A DNA stretch of 64,000 nt from Eretmocerus hayati (taxonomy: Eukaryota; Arthropoda; Insecta; Hymenoptera; Aphelinidae), in assembly GCA_029851415.1 (NCBI GenBank), contig CM056741.1:143766522-143830521 (forward strand). Reading direction: 5' to 3'. Every line of letters starts with the position of its first letter. Position 1 is the stretch's first letter. The notes beneath the pieces are model-generated. The model saw only the letters and a list, made by a program, of their open reading frames with translations, was not told the origin of the DNA and made no database searches. Positions 35,081-45,534 of the stretch are shown one piece after another. A program made the position numbers and the translations under genes.

Positions 35081-36262
35081 GACCCGGCTAGAAATCGAGT
35101 TAGGGCGCGCGAAAGGGCCCGTCAAGTTTCCCTAGCTGCCCGCACAGCGCCCGTACGGGCGGAAGACGGGCATGCGACGCTTAGAATATCAGCGCCCTAT
35201 CGACAAGTTGGGGCAATATTGTGGAGTTGTGCGGGCATTATGAGGGCGGCAGTCTGTGGATGAACCGTATGGTATATAGATGCAATGCAATCGGTGATAT
35301 CAATGAATATTCACTGTGTTAGAGTACCCATATCAATTGAGACTGACTCATCATCATTATTGCATTGATATTTTGCTTTCCTCTGGAAAGACGTTAGACT
35401 CTTACGTGAGAAAAATCGTGAAAGAAAATTCTCACTCAACGAGCTCTTGAAGCAGCATAAATTCATAACTTGAGATTGAATGATGGAGAATAAACAGTCA
35501 AAAGCAAAGAGCGTGATATCATAATACTACAAACTGTTCAATTAAAATGAACCTGCTTTACATATGAAATTATGGATCACGGCACTAGTTGTTATCGATT
35601 CTCCTTCATCAATTTTCACTTCAGACAGAGATTTAGTTTCTCAGGGTCGAATTTCACCATATCAATCGTTCTATTTTTTACATCAATCGAAAAAATCAGG
35701 ACACTGTTCATAAAAATTCGGCTCGATCAATTGCTCAACACAAAACTGTACCTTTCACACATTCACGACAATCGATAATCTGACTAAGAAAAAAGGAAAA
35801 ACATTGTATTCTCTAAAAACTCTATACATTTCTCCAGATTTATGTAGATTTGTGTTCATCAATCGACTTTTTTTCCTGCGATTAGATGAAAGACAGTGTT
35901 AATTATTTCCATCAATTGAACCTCATGATGAGAATAATTAATACTATTTGAGATTAAGTTGTCTGCACGAAGACTAGTATGCGGGCGTTAGACGGTCTAT
36001 GGATGGGCTCCTGCTGAGTTATCAATTTAGGTTGGGTTTTCTGGCCGAAGACTCATGTGCGGACGCTATTGAGGAATCGCGAGGGCGCCAGACGGGCTCT
36101 TGCGAGTTAGGGTGACCTGCCGACGCCCGTACGGGCCCCTACTAGCTAAGCGTTGCCTGCCCGCTCATCGCCCCGCGGGTTTCCCCATTCCCGCCCTCAA
36201 ACCGCCCGCACGGGCCCCAAGAACTAAACGGGCATCCCTAACAAATTTCTAGTCGGGGAGCA
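35081..36262. repeat. Probable TIR element with GC-rich arms
   Basis: The left end CCCGGCTAGAAATCGAGTTAGGG is matched at the right by CCCTAACAAATTTCTAGTCGGG. Inside both ends are repeated CCCGTACGGGC motifs and related GC-rich sequence, while the centre is AT-rich. The outer sequence GAGC may be a short duplication, but the boundary is not clean. No transposase. Confidence 0.5.
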
Positions 36263-36404
36263 CTTCAGCAATAGCTGCGCGATGGTCAGCTGATGAACTC
36301 GCGGACGGGGGAAGGGGTATACAGCGGGCAACAATGTCCAGCTGCTCGAGGCGAACAGTCCAGCGAGGGGTGAGGGGGGAGAGAAAGAGCGCGCGGCAAC
36401 TCGA

Positions 36405-37325
36405 TCAGAAATCCAAGTAGGGATTTGATCAGATCCTGATCATGGTAGCCTGATCAGCCGCTCCTAAACTGATCAGGTTTCCAGGCATTTGTGGACAGTA
36501 TTTGATCAGTTCATGATCAGGGTACCCTTACTCAAGGCTTACGGTATCAAATCCAGAAGATACCCTGAACTTGAATTAGAAAATCCACCCGATTATCATT
36601 ACGATTTCAAGATCCAAGTACTGAATTATAATTCATGTCAAATGCGTTCGGCGTAATGCAGAATGTGTAGTCTCCTCCCAATTTATTCAAAACGCCCCAG
36701 TAATATCCAAATTAATGTCGAGAGTATAAACGAGAAGAGAGGTTAGATGCTGCCGACAGCTGTATACAATGATCACTGCACGATTGAGTTAGACGAACTA
36801 ATATAAATATTACTTAGTCAATAAAAGCCGTTCGAGGGATCTTGCCGTACACCGAATCTTGATTTTTGTAGCAAGTCATCGAAAATAATTCTCATGAACA
36901 CTCGATACATGACTCTATTTGTTGTTGACATCGCGCAAAGAATATCAGGACTGTTGGTCATTTTAGCCCGCAAAACGAAACAATGTTCTGCAAACCATAG
37001 TAATTTTATACATCTCTGTTCCTATGCCTCTTCTTATCCTCTCTTTTTGAACATTTAATCATCGAGACAACAAATATTCAGTCACTCGCAATCCTGCAAA
37101 TGATGTTGTACGGGAGCAGAACAACCAAAATCTCTTAGCAGAACTTTAGTTTTTGCTACGGATTCGCTCCGGTTTGCCTCACATAGGGGTGCTCTGATCA
37201 TAAACTAATCAAAAACTGTCCACCAACCCACGCATAACCTTACCATAACCTTAGGGCTCCCTCTGCCAGAAACTGATCAGGATCTGATCTTTGGTCAGGT
37301 TACCCCTAAGATTTTTCGGATCGGG
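36405..37325. repeat. Probable TIR element rich in TGATCAG motifs
   Basis: GATCAGATCCTGATCA and TGTGGACAGTATTTGATCAG near the left recur inverted near the right (GATCAGGATCTGATC; CTAATCAAAAACTGTCCACC). Arms are about 110-140 bp and diverged. Exact ends were not established. Confidence 0.45.
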
Positions 37326-37410
37326 AAGTGCCGCGGCCCATCTATACACGCATAATCATGTATATCTCATATGAATAATGGGTGAGAGAGAGATTGATTG
37401 ATTGATTGAT

Positions 37411-37768
37411 GGTTTTATTGAGGGCGGGGGAAGAATCCCATATGCCCAAATTGCGAATTACAGAGTGCTACATATTTACAGTCGAATTATGGTGCAGGGT
37501 ATTGAGAGTTTAGTTATAACGAACTATAGTATTAATCCATGGTTTGCTAGTGACCAGCTAAAATTGCAAATAGACTTAAAATTAAATACTAAGTGGATTC
37601 GAAGTGAGCTGAGAATAGAAGTAACAATAATATTTGAGGTAATATGTAAACTGGAACTCAGTTGTTCACGTTCTCATAATTTATCCATTCCATGAAGCAT
37701 GGATCAAATTCATGAGTGCAATAGAATCTCTTATCATCAATGTGAGTGCCAGTATCATCTTGTTTTGC
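37411..37768 (-). other. CR1-like 3' UTR
   Basis: Between the ORF2 stop and the (ATCA)n tail. The end GGTTTTATTGAGG-type (plus strand) is shared with the fragment at 49.04 kb, showing that the two have related 3' termini. Confidence 0.7.
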
Positions 37769-40700
37769 TCAGGAAGGTGGAAAAGAAATCAAGTGAGCGA
37801 TGGCGGGTGGGACTGATTCAAGTTGCTCTTGTTGCACACGCTTAAGCCAGTCATCACGATCCAGAGACATGAGATGGTCGAGCAAGTCTTGTTTAAACTG
37901 TTCGTGTGTGGATGTTTCAAAGTCAATGTAAGGTAACTCATTGATGAGTCTCGATGATGCAAGAGCAAATGATTGGTTTTGAGCTTCAGTACGGGGAGTT
38001 CGATATGTTAGTGTGTCCTTGTCTCTCCTCTTAGATTGCCTCAAAGATGGTAACTCCGCTGTAAGAAGGAATCTAGGACGGAGATATTCGGGCAAACCGG
38101 TATCTATTACCGAGTAAGCTAAGGAACCGAGCAGGTATTCTCTACGGCGCTGAGCGGATAGCCATCCTAGGGCTAATCGGTATGGGGTCACATGCGATCG
38201 CCATGGGATATTCCCATAGACGAAGCGCACACATGCATTATGCAGGCGGTGGAGTTTAAGTTGCTGGCCTTTATTGAAATCGGTGAGCAATGGCGCGGCA
38301 TAATCAAATATTGGCAGCACGAGGCTTCGAACAAGTTGCTCTCTAAGATCACGAGAAAGTGAGTGCCTCAGAGACCGAAGTGAATAAAGTGAACCGTGAA
38401 CTCTCTTTGATACTTCTCTAACCTGGAGGTCCCAGTCAAGGCTTGGTGATATGTGAAGTCCTAGAATTTTCATAGATTTTGAGTAGGGTACGGTAGTGCC
38501 CATGATGTTGAGGGTTGGGATCTGCTTGTAATCGATCTTTGAAGTATAGAACTCACTCCCAAGTATCATCACAGTTGTCTTAGTAGGGTTGAGTTTAAGC
38601 CCGTTATCAACTGCCCATTGAGCAACGGCGTTTGCATCTTGGGCAATTAGGGCAAGTTTTGTAACTAATTCAGTTGGAAGGGCGTGTAAGTAGATCTGGC
38701 TATCGTCTGCATATATCATATGAGATGTATGCCGAAGGATTTTGGGAAGATCGTTAATGAATATAAGAAAAAGTAGGGGGCCTAGAACGCTGCCCTGGGG
38801 AACTCCTGCATTTATAGGTAGCCATTCGTCGTGAGTTCCGTTATCTAGTCGTACCGCTTGCAAGCGGTTTCTCAGATAACTGGCAAACCACCGTATGACA
38901 CGGTCAGAACAACCAAAATTTCGAAGTTTTTCTAGGAGTTTAACGTGTGGGATCGTGTCAAACGCTTTTGAGAAATCAAAAGAGACGAGAACAGTTAACA
39001 TACGCTTATCGATGGAATTTCGCACGTCTTCCAAAACACCCAGGAGAGCTGTCTGAGTGGAGTGACGAGCTCTAAAACCAGATTGGAAAGGATCGATGAG
39101 CTTGTTCATAGTCAAATGGGACATGAGTTGTTCATGCACGACTCTTTCCAAGAGTTTCGCAGGCTCAGGAAGCTGCGCAATGGGTCGTGTATCGCTGGGG
39201 TCCTTTGGAGACGGAATTTTAGACAGCGGGATGATCGAGGCACGTTTCCAGTCGTCGGGAAAATAGCTCGTTCGCAACGAGTTATTGAAAACTCCAGTGA
39301 GATGAGGAAGTAATGCTGGGAATGCCAGTTTCATCATGGACGAGGATAGTTGGTCAGACCCCGCTCCTTTGGAGTTGGCTGTATTGAATGCTCGAACCAC
39401 GTCATTCTCAGAGATAGACGAGAAATCAAACCCAGGAACATGACTCGGGAGGGGGGAGGAGCAGATTCTATCTATGTCCTCATCTTTCAGGGGAGGTAGA
39501 TTTTTTGTCACAGAGGCAAAATGAGAGTTCAAAGTTTGACTGCTGAAAAATGCGAAGGGTGAGGTATTGCGCTTATTAGCGATCCCAAATTTGCGCAGCT
39601 CTTGCCAGCGAGTCTTTACATCCTTTGCAGAGTTTAGTTTGCAAGATATGTAGCTATTCTTAGCACTATCTAAAGTCGATTTGACTTCACTGCGTGCTTG
39701 ACGATATTGCTGCATGATTATAGGAGATCTTGTTTCGGTGGCTTTGCGATACAGACGATCTCTACGCTTCATAGACAACCGAATATCTGCTGTCACCCAG
39801 GGTTTATTTGTGGAGGTTAGAGTGCAAGATTTAGCAGGAGACAGCAGATCAAAGGCGTCAAGTGAAGTTTTTGTAATACAGTTTACTTGGTCATCTATAT
39901 GACCTTTTGCTAAGGTTGAATATAAAGGATGACTGAGATCCAAGGGACGCAAAATGTGGTTAGAATTTAGCAAGAAAGGATTTGGTATATTTACATTATT
40001 TACAATATTTACAGATAGGAGGGGTGCAGGAAGCACCTCTCGTACAGCACCAGTTGCTAGAGAAACAGGGTCTGCCACCGCTGGGAAATTCAATTTTGAA
40101 GATAGGTTGGACGATATAATGTGGCATAGTTTGGCAGGATCAACTCGTTTCAAATTTCGTATCGGTAGAGCTTTGGGCTCAATGGGCTTCACTTTGAGAT
40201 TATAATCAATCTCAACAAAATCATGGCCATCTGTAAAAGGGGATTCCGATCGACGGTGAGCTGCTAAAGCAGTCGAGTTGCTGATAAAAAACAGGTCGAG
40301 ACATGTATCATGACGAGAGCCATCATGCCATACCTTATGGTGCGTAGGTTCGGTACTAACCAGGGATAATGAGTATGCGGTGTATAATGCTGTCAAAGAA
40401 ATCGAGGGGGGCCATTCAATTGCCATATTCATGTTGAAATCACCTGTTATGATAGTGTGCTCATATATAAGAAGGAAAGGGGAAATGGCCTCAAAGAACT
40501 CATGTGGGTAAGCAGCAGACGGTCTGCGATAGACGATAGCCATTAAAAGGGAAGTACTTCCTAATTTGATTTCACAGATCATATACTCGGGCTTGTCCAT
40601 AAATACTGGATCAGAGCACTTGAGGATTTTCACTTGAAAGTCGGAGCGAACGTAGAGTCCGACACCGCCACCCTCCATTCCCAATCTATCATGATGGATA

Positions 40701-40918
40701 AAAGTGTAACCAGGAACTTCAAAAATTTGCACATTAACTGATGGATCTAGAAAAGTTTCGGAGATGGCAATGATGTCGTAAGTATATGAGGAAAGTTTTA
40801 ATTCAAGTAGGGAGAAATTAGTTTTCAATCTATTAATGTTTGTGTGACCGACAGTAAGTTTACAACGCGAGGCAGCAGATTTTGATAATAAATTCGAAGG
40901 TGGCAGACCTGCGTTCCT
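37769..40918 (-). CDS. CR1-like ORF2: APE endonuclease and reverse transcriptase
   Basis: The frame is open from directly after the ORF1 stop, about 1049 codons. The first residues are RNAGLPPSNLLSKSAASRCK, and no ATG occurs before the endonuclease core, which starts near LTVGHTNINRLK and DIIAISETFLD. Endonuclease landmarks are GDFN and a SDHD-like TDGHDF. Reverse transcriptase landmarks are FDFSKAFDTIPH, GVPQGSVLGPLLFLIFINDL and YADDSQIYLHAL (YADD at 38702-38713), then NGLKLNPTKT. The enzyme would nick DNA and prime cDNA synthesis. How its translation starts is unclear: it shares frame with ORF1 and is separated only by TGA. Confidence 0.88.
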   Translation of the reverse strand, partial: RNAGLPPSNLLSKSAASRCKLTVGHTNINRLKTNFSLLELKLSSYTYDIIAISETFLDPSVNVQIFEVPGYTFIHHDRLGMEGGGVGLYVRSDFQVKILKCSDPVFMDKPEYMICEIKLGSTSLLMAIVYRRPSAAYPHEFFEAISPFLLIYEHTIITGDFNMNMAIEWPPSISLTALYTAYSLSLVSTEPTHHKVWHDGSRHDTCLDLFFISNSTALAAHRRSESPFTDGHDFVEIDYNLKVKPIEPKALPIRNLKRVDPAKLCHIISSNLSSKLNFPAVADPVSLATGAVREVLPAPLLSVNIVNNVNIPNPFLLNSNHILRPLDLSHPLYSTLAKGHIDDQVNCITKTSLDAFDLLSPAKSCTLTSTNKPWVTADIRLSMKRRDRLYRKATETRSPIIMQQYRQARSEVKSTLDSAKNSYISCKLNSAKDVKTRWQELRKFGIANKRNTSPFAFFSSQTLNSHFASVTKNLPPLKDEDIDRICSSPLPSHVPGFDFSSISENDVVRAFNTANSKGAGSDQLSSSMMKLAFPALLPHLTGVFNNSLRTSYFPDDWKRASIIPLSKIPSPKDPSDTRPIAQLPEPAKLLERVVHEQLMSHLTMNKLIDPFQSGFRARHSTQTALLGVLEDVRNSIDKRMLTVLVSFDFSKAFDTIPHVKLLEKLRNFGCSDRVIRWFASYLRNRLQAVRLDNGTHDEWLPINAGVPQGSVLGPLLFLIFINDLPKILRHTSHMIYADDSQIYLHALPTELVTKLALIAQDANAVAQWAVDNGLKLNPTKTTVMILGSEFYTSKIDYKQIPTLNIMGTTVPYSKSMKILGLHISPSLDWDLQVREVSKRVHGSLYSLRSLRHSLSRDLREQLVRSLVLPIFDYAAPLLTDFNKGQQLKLHRLHNACVRFVYGNIPWRSHVTPYRLALGWLSAQRRREYLLGSLAYSVIDTGLPEYLRPRFLLTAELPSLRQSKRRDKDTLTYRTPRTEAQNQSFALASSRLINELPYIDFETSTHEQFKQDLLDHLMSLDRDDWLKRVQQEQLESVPPAIAHLISFPPS

Positions 40919-42181
40919 TCAGCTAGAAGTAACGTCCATATTGGGGTTTGAACATTCTTGAGTTATTGGGGTAATTTGATTACGAGGGAGCTGAGCAAGC
41001 TCTGCCACTGAGAGGATTGCAATGGGAGGCGCAGATCGACCTGGACGCATGATTACAGTCATATTATTAATTTCGGGCCTAAGGTATCCTAGTTCTTTAG
41101 ATTTTGGCAGAGCTGCTCGCCAAATTTTGTAAACTGACGGTGGCAATACTGGGGATAAGAATATTTTGATCGGGCCTCCAACACCAAAAATTGTCTGGGA
41201 TGTTTGACCTTTCAGAGCCATTGCCTTCGACAAAAGAAAGTCTCTCACAGTTGGCGAGGTAAATTTAGCAACAACCGAAATATAGTTGCCTATATTTGGG
41301 CGTGCTGAGGGTATTGCTGGTGCGATGTTGGAATTATTATTTGCAGGGTTATTCAATACTGGTGACTGAGCCCAACGGCGCACAGCTAAGATGACACCAG
41401 CTGTTTCTGCACAGCCCATAGCTACCAATACCTTGTTTACAAGCTGAAGATCTGAAAGCTGAGTGTTTGGTGGTAGGCCGGAGAATCTTATCTCACATGA
41501 GTCAACAAGAGCTCGAGTTGATCGAAAATCCTCGCGGAGATGAGCGATAGCACGGGTGTTTTGTTCTCCGGTACCGGCAATATTCGTAAGACGTGTGCTA
41601 ATATCGTGCAGTTGTGTCTGAATTGAAGCGTGATTCATCTGCTGAGAAGCTTGTAAAAAACTTCCAAGCTGCTTGATATGCTCTGGGATATTCGGATCAT
41701 CCATGAATTGCGCAGTCTTGGCATTCAAGTCCTCCATACTCGAGGGCAAAAAGCTAGAGTCTAAGACTGGCGACTCAGCTGTGCGCAAAGCTTTAACACG
41801 TGAGTGCGAGAGAGATGGAGGAGATGAAGCAGAACGCTTGCGCGAGCGAGAGTCACGTTCGTGGGCTGCCGATGCCGGAGAGCGGGGAGGAGCAATTGAG
41901 GGGCAAGCGCTGGGAGGGGTACAAGCTCGCGAAGGTGGTGTTGGTGAGCAATTGGTATGTGATGATGATGATATGTGTGTTTTGCGCAAACTATTATGGT
42001 TAACGGATATTAGACAGTCGGGACATTTAAACAATTGAGACTCAGTATGTAATGTAGATGGCGAGCACGCAAGATGAATAAGGCTGGCACAAGTAACACA
42101 TTGAAGAGAGGACTCACCACGTTTTACAGGCTTGCTGCATGATAAACATATATTTCTCAGTGTGGAAGTAGTTGTGCTCAT
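40919..42181 (-). CDS. CR1-like ORF1 with PHD-type zinc finger
   Basis: 420 residues from ATG at 42181 to TGA 40919-40921. Near the N-terminus (residues ~12-58) is a Cys/His cluster, CLSC...CVTC...HLAC...CPDC, of PHD-finger spacing. It is followed by a Ser/Pro/Arg-rich low-complexity stretch. A likely coiled-coil region and a mixed alpha/beta C-terminal part (residues ~210-400) follow. CR1-group ORF1 proteins commonly carry a PHD-like finger and bind element RNA. The frame is intact and in the same reading frame as ORF2. Confidence 0.82.
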   Translation of the reverse strand: MSTTTSTLRNICLSCSKPVKRGESSLQCVTCASLIHLACSPSTLHTESQLFKCPDCLISVNHNSLRKTHISSSSHTNCSPTPPSRACTPPSACPSIAPPRSPASAAHERDSRSRKRSASSPPSLSHSRVKALRTAESPVLDSSFLPSSMEDLNAKTAQFMDDPNIPEHIKQLGSFLQASQQMNHASIQTQLHDISTRLTNIAGTGEQNTRAIAHLREDFRSTRALVDSCEIRFSGLPPNTQLSDLQLVNKVLVAMGCAETAGVILAVRRWAQSPVLNNPANNNSNIAPAIPSARPNIGNYISVVAKFTSPTVRDFLLSKAMALKGQTSQTIFGVGGPIKIFLSPVLPPSVYKIWRAALPKSKELGYLRPEINNMTVIMRPGRSAPPIAILSVAELAQLPRNQITPITQECSNPNMDVTSS

Positions 42182-42596
42182 ATCTTGCAGGCATTCAGTC
42201 GTATGATATACATGCGTGGTCTGCTAGAGACGTCTGCTGCTAAGTGAATCCGATGGACACACACACATACAAATTTTCATCGATGATTGATCAGCAGGTC
42301 TAGCAGAATGCAGTGTGTGAGGGCGCTGATGTATCTTCAAATCGTCACGTTAGCTTGCAGATTTGCAGAAAAGTAGGCTATATATTGCCTAACCTCTAAA
42401 ATGCTCAATCAGATATTCGGTTCCCTGGCTCTTAAAAAACGAGCCGGCCAGTAATGCTCGTTATCGTGTGAGCCAGCAGGAACCTGAAATATCTGAAAAA
42501 ACACAGTCTCGCAAGAGAAAGTGTTAAAAATCCTGGTTAATAATGAGTGAGCACCGGAGCGAAGTAGAGAAGCGTGTGACTATACTCACGTATCCA
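42182..42596 (-). other. Presumed CR1-like 5' UTR
   Basis: The segment between the ORF1 start and the GA tract has no other recognised content. It would contain the internal promoter, but no motif can be named with confidence. Confidence 0.45.
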
Positions 42597-42620
42597 GAGA
42601 GAGAGAGAGAGAGAACCCGT
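42597..42620. repeat. GA tract and left duplication of R1-like copy 4
   Basis: Nine GA units followed by ACCCGT. The last 14 bases, GAGAGAGAACCCGT, are repeated at 43428-43441 beyond the copy 4 A-tail. Confidence 0.85.
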
Positions 42621-42654
42621 CCTCTTCTTGAAACAAGAAGAGGACGACCTTCAA

Positions 42655-42896
42655 GAAGAGGACGACCCTTCAAGAAGAGGACGACCCCAGCATGTCAGTC
42701 ATGCGGTGACGAATGGGATGACGCCGAACATGCCCTGTTCAAGTGCAGCGGCACCCGGAGAGAGCGCGCCGAGCTGGATGAATGGCTGGGTACTCAACTA
42801 ACACCTGAGAATCTCGTCCCGTACTTAATCCGCAACCAGGAGACATGGGATTAGTCACCGGATACATCAGGCTGGTGATGACCCGCAAGGAGGAGA
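42655..42896 (+). pseudogene. R1-like ORF2 C-terminal remnant, copy 4
   Basis: It encodes about 65 residues around the C-terminal CCHC motif. The frame then breaks after QETWD, where copies 1 and 3 continue with RVTGYIKLV or RLTGYIKLV. It lacks endonuclease and reverse transcriptase and cannot be functional. Confidence 0.85.
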
Positions 42897-43259
42897 AAGA
42901 GAGGGAAGTGAGGCGCCTCGATGCCGGCGAATTACAGTGAGTCTGCCAATGAAAACAGAAGAGGCCCAAATGATTCCAGGAGGAATCTGATGCACTGAAG
43001 AGGGAAGAAAGAAGAAAGAAGAGAGAAGAAAGAAGAAAGAGAGGGAACAATGAAGAATGAAGATAGAAGATGCCGACAAGTGGCCGTAGAGGGAAGATGG
43101 AGAAGAGGAACGCTCGCAATCGAGCGCGAGACATGCCGCTCATCCTGAAGTAATGCTCACGCGGTTCCGGGATGAGATGGTAGATGCAGGTGGATCTCCT
43201 TCTTGATTGCCCGATGCCCTAGGTATCGGACATAGAGGGGAGAGGGATATTACACGGCC

Positions 43260-43281
43260 GGGCCCACCTCTCGGTGGGCCC
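43260..43281 (+). other. 3' UTR hairpin, copy 4
   Basis: Same 9-bp stem GGGCCCACC/GGTGGGCCC with TCTC loop as in copy 1 (13674-13695). Confidence 0.75.
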
Positions 43282-43427
43282 CACCCACACCCTTGTCCCG
43301 CCTGGTATGGCCTGCGTGGGCTATGCGTAGTCCGCGTAAGCTGAACCAGTCCGGTGTCTGGGGACGGATCCGAGGGATCCTGAGGCAGATTTTGCCCTCT
43401 AACTACCTTAAAAAAAAAAAAAAAAAA

Positions 43428-43441
43428 GAGAGAGAACCCGT
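43428..43441. repeat. Right duplication of copy 4, overlapping the GA/copy 2 junction
   Basis: GAGAGAGAACCCGT; the last six bases are the first bases of copy 2, which shows that copy 4 arrived after copy 2. Confidence 0.8.
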
Positions 43442-43690
43442 AGGGGGCTTTGAGTGTGACCTTTGGGCTGCACTTGGAGCTTGAGGGAGCGACGCCCCTC
43501 CGGACCCGAGTCCTACACTTACACTTACACACACCACACCCTACATGCACCATACTTACGCTTGCTCAAGCATTACACAGACATACCAACATTATACAGA
43601 ACACGCATCACACAAACACCACACCCGTGCTGGTCTGGTCCGGGGTCGGCCAGCATGCGATTCCAGGCCCTGGAAAAAAGAAGAAAGAAG
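43436..43690 (+). other. R1-like 5' UTR, copy 2
   Basis: The segment from the GA tract to the first ATG of ORF1. It includes a CA-rich stretch (CACACACCACACC type). It probably holds the internal promoter of the family; copies 1, 3 and 4 lack it. Confidence 0.6.
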
Positions 43691-45534
43691 ATGATGTCCA
43701 GCATTGACGGCAAGAATTCCCCAAGTAAAGCGGGGCCCCATTCGGATCTTGGGAGGGGGGGGCCAACGATGCAAAGCGCACTACCAGTGGAACACTTGGC
43801 TGGTGGAGTTACGCGTAAAGCTACAAGCGATGGAAATACGCCTCAGGCGAAGATAGTTGGAGAAAAGGACCAACACAAGAGAGGAGTAGACCTCACCCCG
43901 AACAGCAGGAAGAAAAAGGGTCTGAGTGAGGAAGTAGAGAAGCGAACGCTGAAGCAATCGAAGCTCACATTCTCAAGCCAAAAAGAGAAGAACGCGAAGG
44001 TTGCTGCAGAAGCGCAAGCGGCGGCAGACAAGCTCATGGAGATCAACCCCGCGATCAAGATCCAGCTTACGCAAGACAAGAACAAGGAAGACGATACCGC
44101 CGATTCCAGTTCGGATTCAGGGGACTCTAACACCACCACGGAGTCCCAGAAGTCAGGACACCGGAGGATATGGACATCGATCGGTTCCCCACACCTGAGA
44201 AGGCCAGTCAACAAAGAAGTGGAGACAAGGCCCCCGATCTGATGGAAGGATGGAGGGACTTGAAAATGTGCCGAGAACAGATGGAGGAGAAGACTCATCT
44301 TCTCCTCGACCACCTGAACATGGTCATAGGGATAGCCGAGTCTGCCTCCAACATCCCAGAAGGAACTCAGGGCGACATGGAAGAGCTCAAGAAGATTGGC
44401 CACGCTCTCGTAGGCCTACTTGCGGCAGACAAAGGGAAGAGAGCGGCTTTCGAGACCACACTTCTCGAAGCGGAGAAGACCCTAAAAATGGAGAGGAGTG
44501 CGCAGCCCTCTGGGCCAGCCGCGTCGGGAAGCGGCACACAGGGAAGGGGGTCGAATAAACCGGAATCGCGACAAGGGAAACAGCACGATACGAAGAGGAC
44601 GCGACGCGGACATCCATCGGGAGCCCTCGAAACACCGCGCTCGACATCGACTTCTAATAGGCCCAAGCAGGACGGGCCTTGGCAGGAAGTGGTCTCTAAG
44701 AGGAATACGATGAGGGCAAAGAAGAGCGGTCGATCAAGTGACACCGCTGGGAAGAAGGCAAAAATGAAGCCAAGAAGAGCGAAACCCAAGGCCGTTCTCG
44801 TCACGGCAAACCAATGTGGGTTAAGCTACGCAGATATGCTGCGCAAGATAAAGACGGATGACCTTAATGGAGAAGTGGGCTCTAAAGTCACGGGCATCCG
44901 CAAGACACAGGAAGGACAAATCCTCATTCAACTAAGGAAGGCCGCCGACGCCGCAGCCATCAAAGCGGCTCTGACACCAGTCGTCGGGCAAGAAGGGGCT
45001 GTCCACTGACTCGCAAAGAGCATGACCCTCGAGGTTCTCGGAGTCGACTACGATGTCGACAAAATTAAAGGGCAGCAGGACCTCGCGAAGGCCTTACCAG
45101 AAAACGAGGATGGAGCCGTAATAGTCAAGAGCCTGCGAAGCGGTTCGCGGAGCACCCAAACAGCGGTTGTGTCCATCCCAGCGAGGCTCGCTCACCGCCT
45201 CCTGGACTGGAAAGAACCCAAGGTCGGATGGAGCAGAGTGAGAATCCGCGAGAAGGGTGGCATCCCACGCTGCTATAACTGCATAGAGTATTGCCGCAAG
45301 GCCTCAGGCTGCAAAAAAGAGAAGGCAGAGGAACGTCAATCGAAACTCGGCTTCCAGTGCGGTGAACCAGGACACCTCGCCGCTACCTGTAAAGAGAAAC
45401 CAAAGTGCCTCAGCTGCGTGGCTATCGGAACCAGATCTGATCACAGGTCGGGCTCCAGCAACTGCACAGCCTACCAAAACGCGAGGGCGACATATAGACG
45501 CAGGGGGGAAGAAATGGCTAACTTCATCCAAGCC
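43691..45534 (+). pseudogene. R1-like ORF1 (Gag-like), copy 2, broken
   Basis: Likely start ATG 43691 (MMSSIDGKNSPSK). An Ala/Lys/Glu-rich segment suggests a coiled coil. The frame shifts between about 44100 and 44170 and continues with DIDRFPTPEKASQQ. TGA at 45007-45009 replaces the codon after GAVH; copy 1 has Cys there. The first zinc knuckle reads CYNCIEYCRKASGC (His lost), the second has LGFQC for LCFQC (Cys lost). A one-base indel near the end puts ORF1 in frame with the ORF2 start. It cannot produce a working Gag-like protein. Confidence 0.85.

Larger units (their letters stand above)
37393..42596 (-). mobile_element. CR1/L2-like non-LTR retrotransposon, nearly full length
   Basis: ORF1 has a PHD-like zinc finger. 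ORF2 has an APE endonuclease and a reverse transcriptase with YADD. The 3' terminus is a short (ATCA)n tail (37393-37410, read on minus), the microsatellite-type tail usual in CR1/L2-group LINEs instead of poly(A). GA repeats lie directly outside both ends (37383-37392 and 42597-42614). The 5' end is placed at the GA tract, with ~400 bases of presumed 5' UTR before ORF1. Both frames are uninterrupted except for the TGA between them. The exact clade is not settled. Confidence 0.85.
42621..43427 (+). mobile_element. R1-like copy 4, heavily 5'-truncated
   Basis: It contains only the C-terminal zinc-motif region of ORF2 (TTPACQSCGDEWDDAEHALFKC), the 3' UTR and a 17-base A-tail. It is bounded by 14-bp duplications. 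The first ~45 bases are scrambled: an inverted CCTCTTCTTGAA, then the motif TCAAGAAGAGGACGACC two more times. A one-base loss near 42846 breaks the ORF2 frame. Confidence 0.88.
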
